From: HXMU1420-13 sp034669965
GTDB lineage: Bacteria; Bacteroidota; Rhodothermia; Balneolales; Balneolaceae
Direction: 5' to 3'
DNA: 64,000 nucleotides
Assembly (NCBI GenBank): GCA_034669965.1
Contig: JAXMOK010000006.1
Span: 1-64,000 of the forward strand
Under the pieces are notes generated by a model. The model had not been told where the DNA came from and made no database searches. It saw nothing but the letters and a program-made list of their open reading frames with translations. Position 1 is the first letter of the stretch. Each line of letters starts with the position of its first letter. Below, piece by piece: positions 14,440 through 24,042 of the stretch. A program made the translations under genes and the position numbers.

Positions 14440-16839
14440 ATGAATCCTAATTTTAACCTTCGGCAAACAGCCGTTGTATTTCTTCTTACACTATTCATCA
14501 GCCCGATGCTTTGGGCTCAAACTATAACCGGTTACGTATACGAGGCAGAGTCACGCGATCCGCTTGCCGGTGCCACCATCATACAAACCGGTACCAATAA
14601 CGGAGCTACCACCAACAGCGAAGGATACTTCGAATTAGAACTTCTGTCTCGAGGTGAGCAAGAGATTACGGTTCGTTTTGTGGGTTTTGAAACTCAAACA
14701 ATTGTTGTATCCGATGATAACTCGGCGTTAGAAATCAATATGATTCCGGGGAGTTCTCAGTTAAGCGAATCCGGCTTATTAGTTGAGGCTACTCGTGTTG
14801 ACGCGAGTACTCCTTTCACTTACACCAATGTGACGAATGATGAACTGAATGGCAAAAATCTTGGTCAGGATGTTCCATTTCTGCTACGATCTACACCCTC
14901 GGTGGTAACAACATCTGATGCCGGTGCCGGCGTGGGCTACACCGGGATAAGAATTCGTGGGGTTGATCCTGCACGAATCAACGTAACTATTAATGGAATT
15001 CCCGTTAACGATGCTGAATCACATGGCGTGTTTTGGGTTGATTTACCGGATATCGTTTCATCGGTAGAGAATATTCAAATTCAACGTGGAGTTGGGACTT
15101 CAACCAACGGTGCTGCAGCGTTTGGGGCTTCCATCAACTTGCAAACCAGTACCAATAACACCGAATCTTTTGCTGAGATAAATACCGGAATTGGCTCGTT
15201 CAATACTCGAAAAGCTAACCTGTTAATTGGCTCGGGATTAATGGATAACGGCTGGATGTTCGAAGGGCGATTGTCAAAAATTTTGTCGGATGGATTCATC
15301 GACAGAGCCTCAGCTGATTTGTATTCGTTTTATGTTTCAGGATCGAAAAGAGGAGATCGCAGCTTACTGAAAGCAGAGATTTTTTCGGGGAAAGAAATCA
15401 CCTACCAAGCCTGGTATGGCGTTGAGGAAAGCGTGCTGGAATCGGGGAACCGAACCTATAACGAAGCGGGAACCGATCGCGCGGGCGATCCCTACGAAAA
15501 CGAAGTAGACAACTATCGACAGGATTATTATCAGCTTCATTATTCGTATGAATTGGCTGATAATTGGGTGGTTAATTCATCGCTTCACTACACAAAAGGC
15601 GAGGGTTATTATGAGCAATACAAGGCCGGTGAAGATTTGTCGGAGTATGGAATCTCTGATCCGAATGCCACTGAAACCGACTTAATTCGCCGACGTTGGT
15701 TGGATAACGACTTCTACGGTTTGGTGTTTTCGACTTTGTATGAAAAAACGAACTGGGAACTCACCATAGGCGGTGGCATCAATCAATACGATGGCGGGCA
15801 TTTTGGCGAAGTGATCTGGGCACGTGATGCGGGCAACAGTGAAATCTACGATCGATACTACGACAACGATGGTAATAAACGCGATGCCAATCTGTACTCG
15901 AAGTTTAACTATCAGTTAACGGATAAAATTAATGCCTACGGAGATGTTCAAGTACGCTCGATTAATTACGAGTTTATTGGCTTAGGCGTGGTGAACGGTG
16001 CGCTTGAAGATATCGCGCAAACTGACGACCTGACCTTCTTCAATCCAAAAGCAGGCTTGGTTTATCGAACGGGAAATAATCGTGCGTTTATCTCTTTAGG
16101 GAAAGCAAGCAAAGAGCCAACGCGAGAAGAGTATGTAAACTCGACCGAAGATAGTCGCCCGAATCACGAATCCTTGTTTAACATCGAAACAGGTTACACC
16201 CGTGAGTTTGATCGAGGATACGCCGGCGTAAGTGGATACGGCATGTTTTACGATGATCAGCTGGTGCTAACCGGGCAGATCAACGATGTGGGAGCTTATG
16301 TGCGCGATAACGTTGAAAGTAGTTATAGAATTGGTGTGGAGCTGGAAGGTGCGTACCAAATCAACGATCAATTTCAGTGGGCGTTAAACTCAACCATCAG
16401 CAAAAATAAAATTGCTGAGATTTCGGAATTCATCGACGATTACGACAACGGTGGCCAAATCGAACGACAGTTCAAGGATACCGACATCGCTTTTTCTCCG
16501 AACTTTATCGGGACTTCGGTTCTAAGTTTCGAAGAATTCGGCTTTGTGGCAGAGTTGACATCCAAGTATGTTTCGAAGCAATATTTGGATAACACGCAGA
16601 ATGACGCTCGATCTCTCGATCCGTATTTTGTAAATGATCTTAGATTAAGCTACGCCTTCGATAATCTTGATTTCGCCAAATGTATCACCGCCACCTTGAT
16701 GGTAAATAACCTGCTAAACGAAGAATACGAAACCAATGGATACACGTATGGATATGTGTATGAAGGTGAGCAGCGAGTGAATTACTACTACCCGCAAGCC
16801 GGAACCAATTTCTTATTTCAAGTGAAATGGGAATTCTAG
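14440..16839 (+). CDS. TonB-dependent receptor under TPP riboswitch control (probable thiamin transporter)
   Basis: The 799-residue outer-membrane receptor has a signal peptide (ending MLWAQ), an N-terminal carboxypeptidase-regulatory-like domain (about 27-110; ITGYVYEAESRDPLAGATII), a plug domain (about 125-245; TGIRIRGVDPARINVTINGI, then PVNDAESHGVFWVDLPD and NIQIQRG) and a beta-barrel. It ends in a C-terminal aromatic strand (FLFQVKWEF). It would import its ligand across the outer membrane using TonB energy. The upstream TPP riboswitch implies thiamin or a thiamin precursor as substrate; THI-linked outer-membrane receptors are known in Bacteroidota. No PnuT permease or thi gene is adjacent. 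It has an unusually strong GGAGG ribosome-binding site. Confidence 0.92.
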   Translation: MNPNFNLRQTAVVFLLTLFISPMLWAQTITGYVYEAESRDPLAGATIIQTGTNNGATTNSEGYFELELLSRGEQEITVRFVGFETQTIVVSDDNSALEINMIPGSSQLSESGLLVEATRVDASTPFTYTNVTNDELNGKNLGQDVPFLLRSTPSVVTTSDAGAGVGYTGIRIRGVDPARINVTINGIPVNDAESHGVFWVDLPDIVSSVENIQIQRGVGTSTNGAAAFGASINLQTSTNNTESFAEINTGIGSFNTRKANLLIGSGLMDNGWMFEGRLSKILSDGFIDRASADLYSFYVSGSKRGDRSLLKAEIFSGKEITYQAWYGVEESVLESGNRTYNEAGTDRAGDPYENEVDNYRQDYYQLHYSYELADNWVVNSSLHYTKGEGYYEQYKAGEDLSEYGISDPNATETDLIRRRWLDNDFYGLVFSTLYEKTNWELTIGGGINQYDGGHFGEVIWARDAGNSEIYDRYYDNDGNKRDANLYSKFNYQLTDKINAYGDVQVRSINYEFIGLGVVNGALEDIAQTDDLTFFNPKAGLVYRTGNNRAFISLGKASKEPTREEYVNSTEDSRPNHESLFNIETGYTREFDRGYAGVSGYGMFYDDQLVLTGQINDVGAYVRDNVESSYRIGVELEGAYQINDQFQWALNSTISKNKIAEISEFIDDYDNGGQIERQFKDTDIAFSPNFIGTSVLSFEEFGFVAELTSKYVSKQYLDNTQNDARSLDPYFVNDLRLSYAFDNLDFAKCITATLMVNNLLNEEYETNGYTYGYVYEGEQRVNYYYPQAGTNFLFQVKWEF

Positions 16840-16849
16840 ATTTCAGTTT

Positions 16850-16879
16850 AAAGGCGCTCAATTTGGGCGCCTTTTTTTA
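16850..16879 (+). terminator. Intrinsic terminator of the TonB receptor gene
   Basis: AAGGCGC pairs with GCGCCTT around a TCAATTTGG loop and is followed by a T-run. It lies 11 bases after the stop. Confidence 0.85.
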
Positions 16880-16901
16880 TGAAAAGAAGATTTTACTCAG
16901 C

Positions 16902-19223
16902 CTATTTAATTAAACTCATCTTTCGGGACAACGAAACTCCCGATTCTGTTTCCAATCGATAAAAGAAGACGCCCGAAGCCAGATTAGAGGCATCAAATTG
17001 CATGGAGTGTGTACCGGAACTAAAGAATCCATTTGCGATGGTCTGAACATAAGTTCCTGTGATAGAATAGATTTTTAACGTGATATTCTGTGGCTGATTG
17101 ATCGAAAATGAAAGTGTTGTACTTGGGTTAAATGGGTTCGGGAAATTCTGCGACAATTGAATGGTTTCCGGTAAAACTTCTACCTCTTCATCAATCGAAG
17201 TACTTCCGTTGTTTGAGCTGCCCGGTGTTGGTGATGAAAAGAAAATAAAGCCTGCCTCTCCATCTTGTTCACGACCGAACGAAATATCAGTTTGTTGTGC
17301 ATCGTAGGTAAATGCATCTATAGCAATCAGCTCTGATCCGTTATCGAAATACAGACCGAGGTCTTCTCCAGATTTGCTCAGATTAAAGGAAGCGTGCATC
17401 GGGCCGTCTTCTTCATCGTCATCCACCCAAATGAGTAAAAACCCTTTTGAAGGAATGGTTGTATCGGGAAAAGCCCATTTGTCTTGATTAGCAAGGTCAT
17501 CCGTTAAGAAGTAACCCGACATCGATATCTCTGCATCGGTTGAATTATAAAGCTCCACCCAATCCGGAAAAGAGCCCGATTCGTCGGTTATGGTGGATGA
17601 ATTCGAAGCCATAAACTCGTTTATAGCCAGATTAGAAGCAGCGTTATTAACGCTAATTTCCATAGTTTGATCTGGATTGAACGGGAAGCGTTCCGATTGA
17701 TTTTCGGTATCAATTGCTTCAATATACATTTCGATGGGCGTCGCCACCGAAGCAAGTGAAATCGAGGTGGTAAAAATCCCATCGCCGGAAATTTCGTCTC
17801 CGTTTTCACCGGAATCATTCATCAAAAAATCACCATCAACGCCACCGGATAAATGTGTGGAAAGTGTTGGATTGTCATCATCCATAACTTGGATGAAAAC
17901 AACTAAGACCGGTCCACTTTCTGAGTTTGTAATCTCCCAATCAAAATCCTGAAAAACAGGGTGGATGTTTTCATTGCTCAACTGCTGAATTGCAGAATTA
18001 TGGCGATTGGTGATGTATTCCTTTAAGCCTGCTTTAACATGGGCACCTAAAGCTTGGGTGTACGAATTATTGAAATCTTCTACCGAATAGCCATAATCTA
18101 AGGTTCGATAATTGTCATCTTCGGCCGCGGTTTGAGTCAAAGCTTTGAGGCGATCAATTTCGGGAAACATCACCTGCTCGTTGAAGTGAGTATTCAACAG
18201 GTATTTGATGTAATAATGCAATCTGTTTTTGTATTTCGGTATTGCGAATAAACGATCGGTTAGAGGTCGGTTATCGTTACTTCCCCAATCGTTGATATTT
18301 CGAGTGCTCCAATCAATATTAAACCAATCGATGCCAAAGGTGTTGTCATAATCAAAAGGGATAAACTCAAAGGTATTCGTTTCTGGATTTTGGTAGAGAT
18401 AGAAGTTGTTTTTATTAAACATATAATCGTCCCACATCCCGGTAAGCATATCAACGGCCATCACGCGAAGAACACCATCCACATTAATGTAATCTCTGAT
18501 TTTATGTTCAAAATTCTGATCAGAAGCCTGAGCTAAAAACTTGATGAAATTCGCAATGTCGGTGTAGTCGTCTACATCTTCATTCGTTTTCAACTCATAA
18601 ATTCGGCGCCCGTGTTCTTCTCTTTTGTAATCATCCGGATTTTCACCTAAATAAGTAAGATCAGAAGGATATAAGGATTTGTATAAATTACCGGCATCGC
18701 TATCGAATCGATCATCTACAAATTCATTATCAATATGCTCAACGTTGATGTACAAGCCGTAATAATCCCCATTGATGTACAACTTTACGTGATTGGATCG
18801 AGGTGCAGGAACGTCCAAAGCCGCGAAAACATCCCAACTTAATTTTGATCGAATAATAGATGGATCGTTGTGCTCGCCATTGATATTCATCTTGTCAAGG
18901 CCGTAATATTCTCTACCATCTTCGAAAGTATCAAACGAGACCTTAAACGATTTTTTTTGAGATGCACGTGAGGTATTGCCACGAATTCGAAATCCGATAT
19001 TAGAAACAGTATCCCTACTTTCTTCACGCTTGAACACAAACTCAGCAGGATATTCTTTGTCGCTGTAATTGTGGGTGAGTATCGAGTCCAGATGTTCCGG
19101 ATTGATAGTTATATAAATTACGGGGAGGGTAGAATCGTCAAATATCCAATCAGTAGTTGATTGGGCAAAAACAGTTGACGTTAAAATGAGGATGAGTGCG
19201 GGGAGTAGTGAGTGTCTAATCAT
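16902..19223 (-). CDS. Secreted CotH-like kinase with lamin-tail domain and T9SS sorting signal
   Basis: The 773-residue protein has a signal peptide (ending TVFAQ) and a CotH (spore coat protein H-like, atypical protein kinase fold) domain at about residues 30-400 (GFRIRGNTSRASQKKSFKVS, SKLSWDVFAA, ING DYYGLYINVEHID, IPFDYDNTFGIDW). A lamin-tail domain follows at about 540-660 (NEFMASNSSTI, DWVELYNSTDAEIS). The C-terminal type IX secretion sorting domain reads LSQNFPNPFNPSTTLSFSI and ends FFYRL..SRKMSLIK. It should be exported to the cell surface or medium. Substrate is unknown; some CotH proteins phosphorylate proteins. Two paralogs lie at 34.9 and 56.8 kb. A terminator separates it from the gene upstream. 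Confidence 0.88.
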   Translation of the reverse strand: MIRHSLLPALILILTSTVFAQSTTDWIFDDSTLPVIYITINPEHLDSILTHNYSDKEYPAEFVFKREESRDTVSNIGFRIRGNTSRASQKKSFKVSFDTFEDGREYYGLDKMNINGEHNDPSIIRSKLSWDVFAALDVPAPRSNHVKLYINGDYYGLYINVEHIDNEFVDDRFDSDAGNLYKSLYPSDLTYLGENPDDYKREEHGRRIYELKTNEDVDDYTDIANFIKFLAQASDQNFEHKIRDYINVDGVLRVMAVDMLTGMWDDYMFNKNNFYLYQNPETNTFEFIPFDYDNTFGIDWFNIDWSTRNINDWGSNDNRPLTDRLFAIPKYKNRLHYYIKYLLNTHFNEQVMFPEIDRLKALTQTAAEDDNYRTLDYGYSVEDFNNSYTQALGAHVKAGLKEYITNRHNSAIQQLSNENIHPVFQDFDWEITNSESGPVLVVFIQVMDDDNPTLSTHLSGGVDGDFLMNDSGENGDEISGDGIFTTSISLASVATPIEMYIEAIDTENQSERFPFNPDQTMEISVNNAASNLAINEFMASNSSTITDESGSFPDWVELYNSTDAEISMSGYFLTDDLANQDKWAFPDTTIPSKGFLLIWVDDDEEDGPMHASFNLSKSGEDLGLYFDNGSELIAIDAFTYDAQQTDISFGREQDGEAGFIFFSSPTPGSSNNGSTSIDEEVEVLPETIQLSQNFPNPFNPSTTLSFSINQPQNITLKIYSITGTYVQTIANGFFSSGTHSMQFDASNLASGVFFYRLETESGVSLSRKMSLIK

Positions 19224-19236
19224 CCTGCTAAAATAA

Positions 19237-19268
19237 ATAAAAAAGGACGGTTGAACCGCCCTTTTTTT
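19237..19268 (-). terminator. Intrinsic terminator of the DUF2911 gene
   Basis: AAAAGGACGGTT pairs with AACCGCCCTTTT; T-runs flank both sides, so it may act in both directions. Confidence 0.75.
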
Positions 19269-19279
19269 AAATATAAAAA

Positions 19280-19819
19280 TTACTCGATCGTAATTGGAAT
19301 AGCCGTTTTAGTGGTTCCCCAATGCAAATTAAGATGAGTTTTTGTGTCGGTGAGCTCATCAAAATAAATAGCAAAACGTTCCATAAATGGTGCATCGGTG
19401 GTGGTCATTGCTGCCATAAAACGAGCTACATCTTGGCTGGCGTCGTATTGTGTTCCCCAACTTAACTTTTTGTTAATGATGAAGGTCCAATTTTCACCGG
19501 GGATGGTGTATAGTGAGTAAGTGCCTGCTTCGATTTTATCGCCACCAACCATCACATCGGTGCTAAATGTGATTGCCGTAGATTCGTTCGCTCCGGTTCT
19601 CCACACTTTATTGCTTGGTGCTAACGACGACATTTCACGGCCTTTTAATCCGGGACGAGCATAAGTAACGGTAATGGTGCTTTTATTGCTGATGGTTTGG
19701 CTAACCATTGCGTTCGGGCTGGCACCGTTTCCTGGGCCGCGCTCTTGAGCAATAGATGTGTCTGCCGTAAATAAAACGGCAAATGCCAAAATCGAAAAAA
19801 GTTTTAGTAGAGTTTTCAT
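19280..19819 (-). CDS. Exported DUF2911 protein
   Basis: The 179-residue protein has a signal peptide (ending SIAQ) and a DUF2911 domain over its whole mature length. The family signature is clear: ITVTYARPGLKGREM, VWRTGANESTAITFSTDV, AGTYSLYTIPGENWTFIIN. This family is common and exported in Bacteroidota and its function is unknown. It follows the amidohydrolase gene by 20 bases on the same strand and ends at a strong hairpin terminator, so the Wzi-like, amidohydrolase and DUF2911 genes probably form one operon. Confidence 0.85.
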   Translation of the reverse strand: MKTLLKLFSILAFAVLFTADTSIAQERGPGNGASPNAMVSQTISNKSTITVTYARPGLKGREMSSLAPSNKVWRTGANESTAITFSTDVMVGGDKIEAGTYSLYTIPGENWTFIINKKLSWGTQYDASQDVARFMAAMTTTDAPFMERFAIYFDELTDTKTHLNLHWGTTKTAIPITIE

Positions 19820-19839
19820 AATGGTTTTTGATTGATGGG

Positions 19840-20973
19840 TTAATCGGTTGGAAATAAACTTGGATCTATATCGGGTATAATTCTGAGTGCGTTTTTGTAG
19901 TACACTTTTCTAAGCACTTCGTCGGGTAAATTAATTCCATACATCTTCCAAAATGCATGGCGCTTTCTGAAATAATCGAAATACTCGTCGTCGCTTTCCA
20001 GTACTCTAAAATAAGTGTGAAATTCGTGTGGACGGTAGGTGTCTTTTCCAAAGAGGATTCTATCCTGATATTTGATGAAGAATTCTTTTGCAAAGCGTGG
20101 CTGTCGCCCTAATTCGGCAATGATAGCAGCTGTTTCGGTATATACATTCGGGAATTCATCCAAATGCTGGCCCAGTCGTTCAAGGTCGTTAGCCATCCAA
20201 CCAAAATGCGCATTTATGAAGGTAGTTTCGGGATGTTTTCGGAAAACATTCCATTGTTCGTTCATTACAATTTCCCAGCTTGGGAAACGAGTGGTGTCAC
20301 CTCGGTGGCGATTTGGATACTGCTTCATTTCCAACCAGCGTTCGTTCTTTTCGTCGATGGGATCCCAGAACACAGCTGGTTCGCCGGTATGAATAAGCAC
20401 CGGAATGCCGAGCTCGCCGCATTTAGCCCACACCGGATCGATACGGGGATCGTCGGTTGGGATTCTATTCCCTGAAGCATCGGTTACGGTGAGCCCAAGA
20501 TTTTTAAATATCTTTAATCCTCTGGCGCCATTTTGGTAATCTTCTTCGAGCTGAGCTACCGCTCGATCAGTCCAACCGGGTTCATCCATCCCGCCAAAAT
20601 CAACATTCGCAAAAATGATAAAGCGATTAGGGGCTTTTTCATTAACTGCATCAGCCATGGCTTTCAGCTGTTCACCCGATCTCCCACTCAGATTAACCAA
20701 CACTTGAAGATTAAGGCTATCCATTTCGCGAACGGTTTGCTCCAAATCCATGGTTGCCATGCGCCACAAATGGCTGTGCACATCGATGTACGGATATTTG
20801 GCTCGTACGACCTCTTTGCCGGGAACTACTAATGTTGAGGTTGGTTCATACTCCTCAAAACTCATCGTCATTTCAGACTCTGTTTGTTGGGCGGATCCTG
20901 AAGCAGAAATTATAAGTGTTAAAATTAAACTGGCTGCTAATTTGGTAGCTGGCTTTAAAAATAAATTCATCAT
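19840..20973 (-). CDS. Exported amidohydrolase-family protein (TIM-barrel metal hydrolase)
   Basis: The 377-residue protein has a signal peptide (ending SGSAQ) and an amidohydrolase-2 type TIM barrel. Metal-site elements are visible: IDVHSHLWRM near residue 65, PVLIHTGEPAVFWDP near 200, FINAHFGWM near 260 and ILFGKDTYRPHEF near 310 (the usual FGSDWP-type motif with Lys before Asp). Members hydrolyse or decarboxylate cyclic and carboxylate substrates; the substrate here is unknown. It begins 5 bases after the Wzi-like gene, indicating co-transcription. The export signal is less usual for this family. Confidence 0.82.
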   Translation of the reverse strand: MMNLFLKPATKLAASLILTLIISASGSAQQTESEMTMSFEEYEPTSTLVVPGKEVVRAKYPYIDVHSHLWRMATMDLEQTVREMDSLNLQVLVNLSGRSGEQLKAMADAVNEKAPNRFIIFANVDFGGMDEPGWTDRAVAQLEEDYQNGARGLKIFKNLGLTVTDASGNRIPTDDPRIDPVWAKCGELGIPVLIHTGEPAVFWDPIDEKNERWLEMKQYPNRHRGDTTRFPSWEIVMNEQWNVFRKHPETTFINAHFGWMANDLERLGQHLDEFPNVYTETAAIIAELGRQPRFAKEFFIKYQDRILFGKDTYRPHEFHTYFRVLESDDEYFDYFRKRHAFWKMYGINLPDEVLRKVYYKNALRIIPDIDPSLFPTD

Positions 20974-20978
20974 AAATG

Positions 20979-22664
20979 CTAATAACCCAGTTGGATGTTA
21001 AACTCGAATGTAAGTAGATCTTGTATTTCTTGCCCTTCAAGATTCTTACGAACCGAACACATTGCTCCTAATCTAATTGATCTCCATGGATTGTATGTAG
21101 CAGATATTTCGAACTTATTCCATCTATTTAAATTGCCTGCAAGAAATCCGTTAGAGTTAGGCTTTTCAGATCCATACGTATAACTTTCAATTATATCTCC
21201 GCCTACATCAATAAATTCTCCATTATCATTTGTATAGTTAAATCCATGTCGATTGTACGAATATAGTACTTGGAATCTTATACGATGAGAAAGCCATTGT
21301 TCAATTTTTAAGCTTAGCTCATCTCCGTTTGGGCCAACTTGGCTCCCAAGACCGATTCCTTTCTCAGCATGTGAATTTAAAACAAATTTATGAGCATATG
21401 CAGCAGGCTCAACTCTTTGATAAGTACTTGTTATTGTAGTGCCTGTTTTAAAAGAATAATGACCGCCAAGATATCTAACAAAAGTACTATTGGATAATTT
21501 GTTACTCCATTTGAATACGTCTGTAAGAGTGCCGAGATCGTCAATCAATAATTCACCGAAAAACTCAAGTCCTTTATACGGTCTAATTACGCCTTCAAAT
21601 CCAAGCCAACCATTGTCTAAATCTTGTAATTCCCATTCCATATAAGACAAACGAGTTACAGGATTCAAATATGCTAATTCAATGTCGCGATTGCTGTAAT
21701 TTATAAGTTCATAAATACTGAATGATATCCAATGAAAAGGTTGAAAAGTTAATTTTTGATGAACAAGAAACCTATTGGGTGCAGTCCTGGTAAAATTACC
21801 GGGATAGTTGGTGAGCTCAGTAGTTTTAGTTTTCCATGATAAGGATCCATGAATAAGTGAATACTTAAAATATTTTGAGTTAATATTTAATCTTACCCAG
21901 TCAAATGGAATTCCTTCTCTAGAAAAAACAAGATTGTTCGTTTGGCCAGTTCCATATTTCAAGGTTCCTCTACCAACATGAAAAGACCAGATATTTTTAT
22001 TGAAGCCTGCATATGCTTCAAAATGTCCTTTATTCCATTCTGATCCACTCAAAGCCTTCCAATTTCTGGATAAAAATGGTTTATAGTTTAAAGCTTCATG
22101 ATCTCCGACTCCATCTGCCAACCATTGCTCATAATGGAAGCCAATAAATTTATTATAACTCCCATAAGATCTAATTACATTTTGGTGAAAGTATGGAGCG
22201 CTATAGTTTAAATTATTATCCTCAATATATAATGCGCCAAGTGTTGTTGAGACATCAATTGCAACCTTTGAGTTTTCATCATTCCATACATAAATATGAA
22301 GCTCATCATCAGAAAAGAGTAGTTTTTTCAGGCGATTATAAACCCGATCATTTCCTTGAATTAAGGTGTTATTTTTATAACTCCTTAAACTGTCTACCGA
22401 GAATTCTCTTAAATAACTTTGCCGTACATGTCGATCCCCTTTATTTAGCTCATTAGGATCAATGTCAGCTAAAAGCTGGGTGATTTGACCTCTGGTTAAA
22501 GGCAAAGCTTCATAATTATAGAGCGGAGCATTCCCACGTACTCGTTGATAATGTAACCAATCGTAGACCTGATGATATACCGGAACTAGAGATGCCTGGC
22601 TAAAAGCAGTTTGAGTTGATACTGCTATAAAAAAAAGAATGATAATTAGTCGGCTTCGATACAT
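20979..22664 (-). CDS. Capsule assembly Wzi-family outer-membrane protein
   Basis: The 561-residue protein has a signal peptide (ending TAFSQ) and resembles Wzi-family beta-barrels. The N-terminal segment PVYHQVYDWLHYQRVRGNAP with YNYEALPLTRGQITQLLADI is the typical start of Bacteroidota members. Long stretches of alternating aromatic strands follow (LTFQPFHWISFSIYELINYS), with a final barrel strand LLTFEFNIQLGY. E. coli Wzi anchors group 1 capsule at the cell surface. In Bacteroidota these proteins are widespread, and their link to capsule is inferred from homology only. No polysaccharide genes are close by. It is the first gene of the cluster with the amidohydrolase and DUF2911 genes. Confidence 0.78.
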   Translation of the reverse strand: MYRSRLIIILFFIAVSTQTAFSQASLVPVYHQVYDWLHYQRVRGNAPLYNYEALPLTRGQITQLLADIDPNELNKGDRHVRQSYLREFSVDSLRSYKNNTLIQGNDRVYNRLKKLLFSDDELHIYVWNDENSKVAIDVSTTLGALYIEDNNLNYSAPYFHQNVIRSYGSYNKFIGFHYEQWLADGVGDHEALNYKPFLSRNWKALSGSEWNKGHFEAYAGFNKNIWSFHVGRGTLKYGTGQTNNLVFSREGIPFDWVRLNINSKYFKYSLIHGSLSWKTKTTELTNYPGNFTRTAPNRFLVHQKLTFQPFHWISFSIYELINYSNRDIELAYLNPVTRLSYMEWELQDLDNGWLGFEGVIRPYKGLEFFGELLIDDLGTLTDVFKWSNKLSNSTFVRYLGGHYSFKTGTTITSTYQRVEPAAYAHKFVLNSHAEKGIGLGSQVGPNGDELSLKIEQWLSHRIRFQVLYSYNRHGFNYTNDNGEFIDVGGDIIESYTYGSEKPNSNGFLAGNLNRWNKFEISATYNPWRSIRLGAMCSVRKNLEGQEIQDLLTFEFNIQLGY

Positions 22665-22719
22665 AGAAAATTTCAGAAATTTAGCCTTTTAAAATACCCA
22701 TTCTTTATCACTTAAAAAC

Positions 22720-22751
22720 AAAAAAGTCCGTTGTTCTAAACGGACTTTTAA
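22720..22751 (-). terminator. Intrinsic terminator of msrA
   Basis: AAAAGTCCGTT pairs with AACGGACTTTT around TGTTCTA, just past the msrA stop codon. Confidence 0.85.
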
Positions 22752-22755
22752 TTGA

Positions 22756-23388
22756 TTAAAAAGCGGGATTACTCTTTAAAAGATGCCCGAACTCTTTTTT
22801 GAATTTTTTGATCTTTGGAGCAATTACAAACGAACAGTAACCTGCATTTGGGTTATTCTCGAAATAATTTTGATGATAATTTTCAGCCACATAATAATTA
22901 GTAAGTGGCTCGATAGTAGTTACAATGGGATCGTCCCATAAATCGGAAGCATCCGTTCGTGTTAAAGATTCTTCGGCAACCTGCTTCTGCTCATCGTTAT
23001 GATAGTAAATAACAGAGCGATACATTGGCCCTACATCATTGCCTTGTCGGTTTAAAGTGGTTGGGTCGTGGGTATGCCAGAGAACTTCGAGCAATTCTTT
23101 ATAAGAAATAACAGAGGAATCAAAATGGATACGAGCCACTTCAACATGGCCGGTGCGACCAGAAGTAACTTGCCGATACGAAGGGTTTTCTACATGTCCA
23201 CCGGAATAGCCCGATTCTACATGCAGCACGCCTTCAACTAGTTCATACACGGCTTCTACACACCAGAAGCAGCCAGCGCCAAAGGTAGCTTTTTCGATAT
23301 TTGGGTTTTCAGAAGAATTCATGGTTTGTGCTTGTGTGGAGAGTGTTCCAATTGTCAGGAACAATAAGGTTGAAATAAGTTTTTTCAT
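22756..23388 (-). CDS. msrA: Peptide-methionine (S)-S-oxide reductase MsrA, exported
   Basis: MsrA reduces methionine S-sulfoxide in proteins, repairing oxidative damage. I chose the internal ATG that gives MKKLISTLLFLTIGTLSTQA, a signal peptide, over one 16 codons upstream. The resulting 210-residue protein is exported. The catalytic GCFWC motif has Cys40, followed by the family hallmarks SGYSGGHVENPSYRQV, HVEVARIHFD, WHTHDPTTLNRQGNDVG with MYRSVIYYH, and YHQNYFENNPNAGYCSFVI. The C-terminal region seems complete, and the Cys in GYC may act in recycling. The gene stands alone and ends in a terminator. Confidence 0.93.
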   Translation of the reverse strand: MKKLISTLLFLTIGTLSTQAQTMNSSENPNIEKATFGAGCFWCVEAVYELVEGVLHVESGYSGGHVENPSYRQVTSGRTGHVEVARIHFDSSVISYKELLEVLWHTHDPTTLNRQGNDVGPMYRSVIYYHNDEQKQVAEESLTRTDASDLWDDPIVTTIEPLTNYYVAENYHQNYFENNPNAGYCSFVIAPKIKKFKKEFGHLLKSNPAF

Positions 23389-23460
23389 AGGTTCAGTTTT
23401 GTATTGAAACCGTTTACGATGAAAGTACCATTCCATTGTGGTTTAATTATAACAAAACTA

Positions 23461-23829
23461 TCAAGTTTGTATTAACAGCCATTCCTCAGCCGCCTCAAAT
23501 TTTTTAAATAATTTGATATTCACCCCACGATTAAAGGACATGGTATCGGTGTGCTCGATTTCTAATTTGCTGAATACTTCATACGAGAAAATTAGAGCAC
23601 GTTTAAAATGAGGCAGGAATATTTCAGGGACTCTCAGGTTAATTTCGTTGATTTCTGGAAAGGTAAATTAATTTTCAACTTTAGAGATGTCTAAGATAAG
23701 CTTCGATAAATCATGGTTGCCCATCAATTCCATAGCGTTATTTTGCGTGATTTTAGCCGTCTCGAGATCCCAAACACCGTTCACATCAATGTACAAATAG
23801 TCTTTAGTAGGAGTAAACTCAACGCTCAT
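23461..23829 (-). pseudogene. STAS/SpoIIAA-like protein gene broken by an in-frame stop
   Basis: On the minus strand an ATG (MSVEFTPTKDYLYIDVNGVW) opens a 122-codon frame interrupted by one TAA (23668-23670, codon 54). It reads on without other stops to a TGA (ending FKKFEAAEEWLLIQT). The layout, with a beta-strand start and terminal A-x-x-WL helix, matches small STAS/SpoIIAA-like proteins common in Bacteroidota. The intact frame on both sides of a single nonsense codon suggests recent inactivation or a sequence error. Translation to the stop would give only 53 residues. It lies between msrA and an exported protein gene. Confidence 0.65.
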
Positions 23830-23943
23830 AACTAAGCTTTTATAAATTTTGAAGACCTATCAATATAATAGAGCAAACTAGGAATGCAATTGGTGGGTTA
23901 GTGTTGAGAGAATTAGTGATTTAAATAATAATCATTTTCAAAA

Positions 23944-23975
23944 AAAGCCTTGCTTATAAATTCCAACAAGGCTTA
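23944..23975 (-). terminator. Intrinsic terminator of the 343-residue exported protein gene
   Basis: AAGCCTTG pairs with CAAGGCTT. Read on the minus strand a T-run follows. It lies about 70 bases after the stop codon. Confidence 0.7.
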
Positions 23976-24042
23976 GTAGATCATTCATTTATTATATTGT
24001 TAAAACAATCGCGACATTTAGAAATGAACTCATAGATACAAT

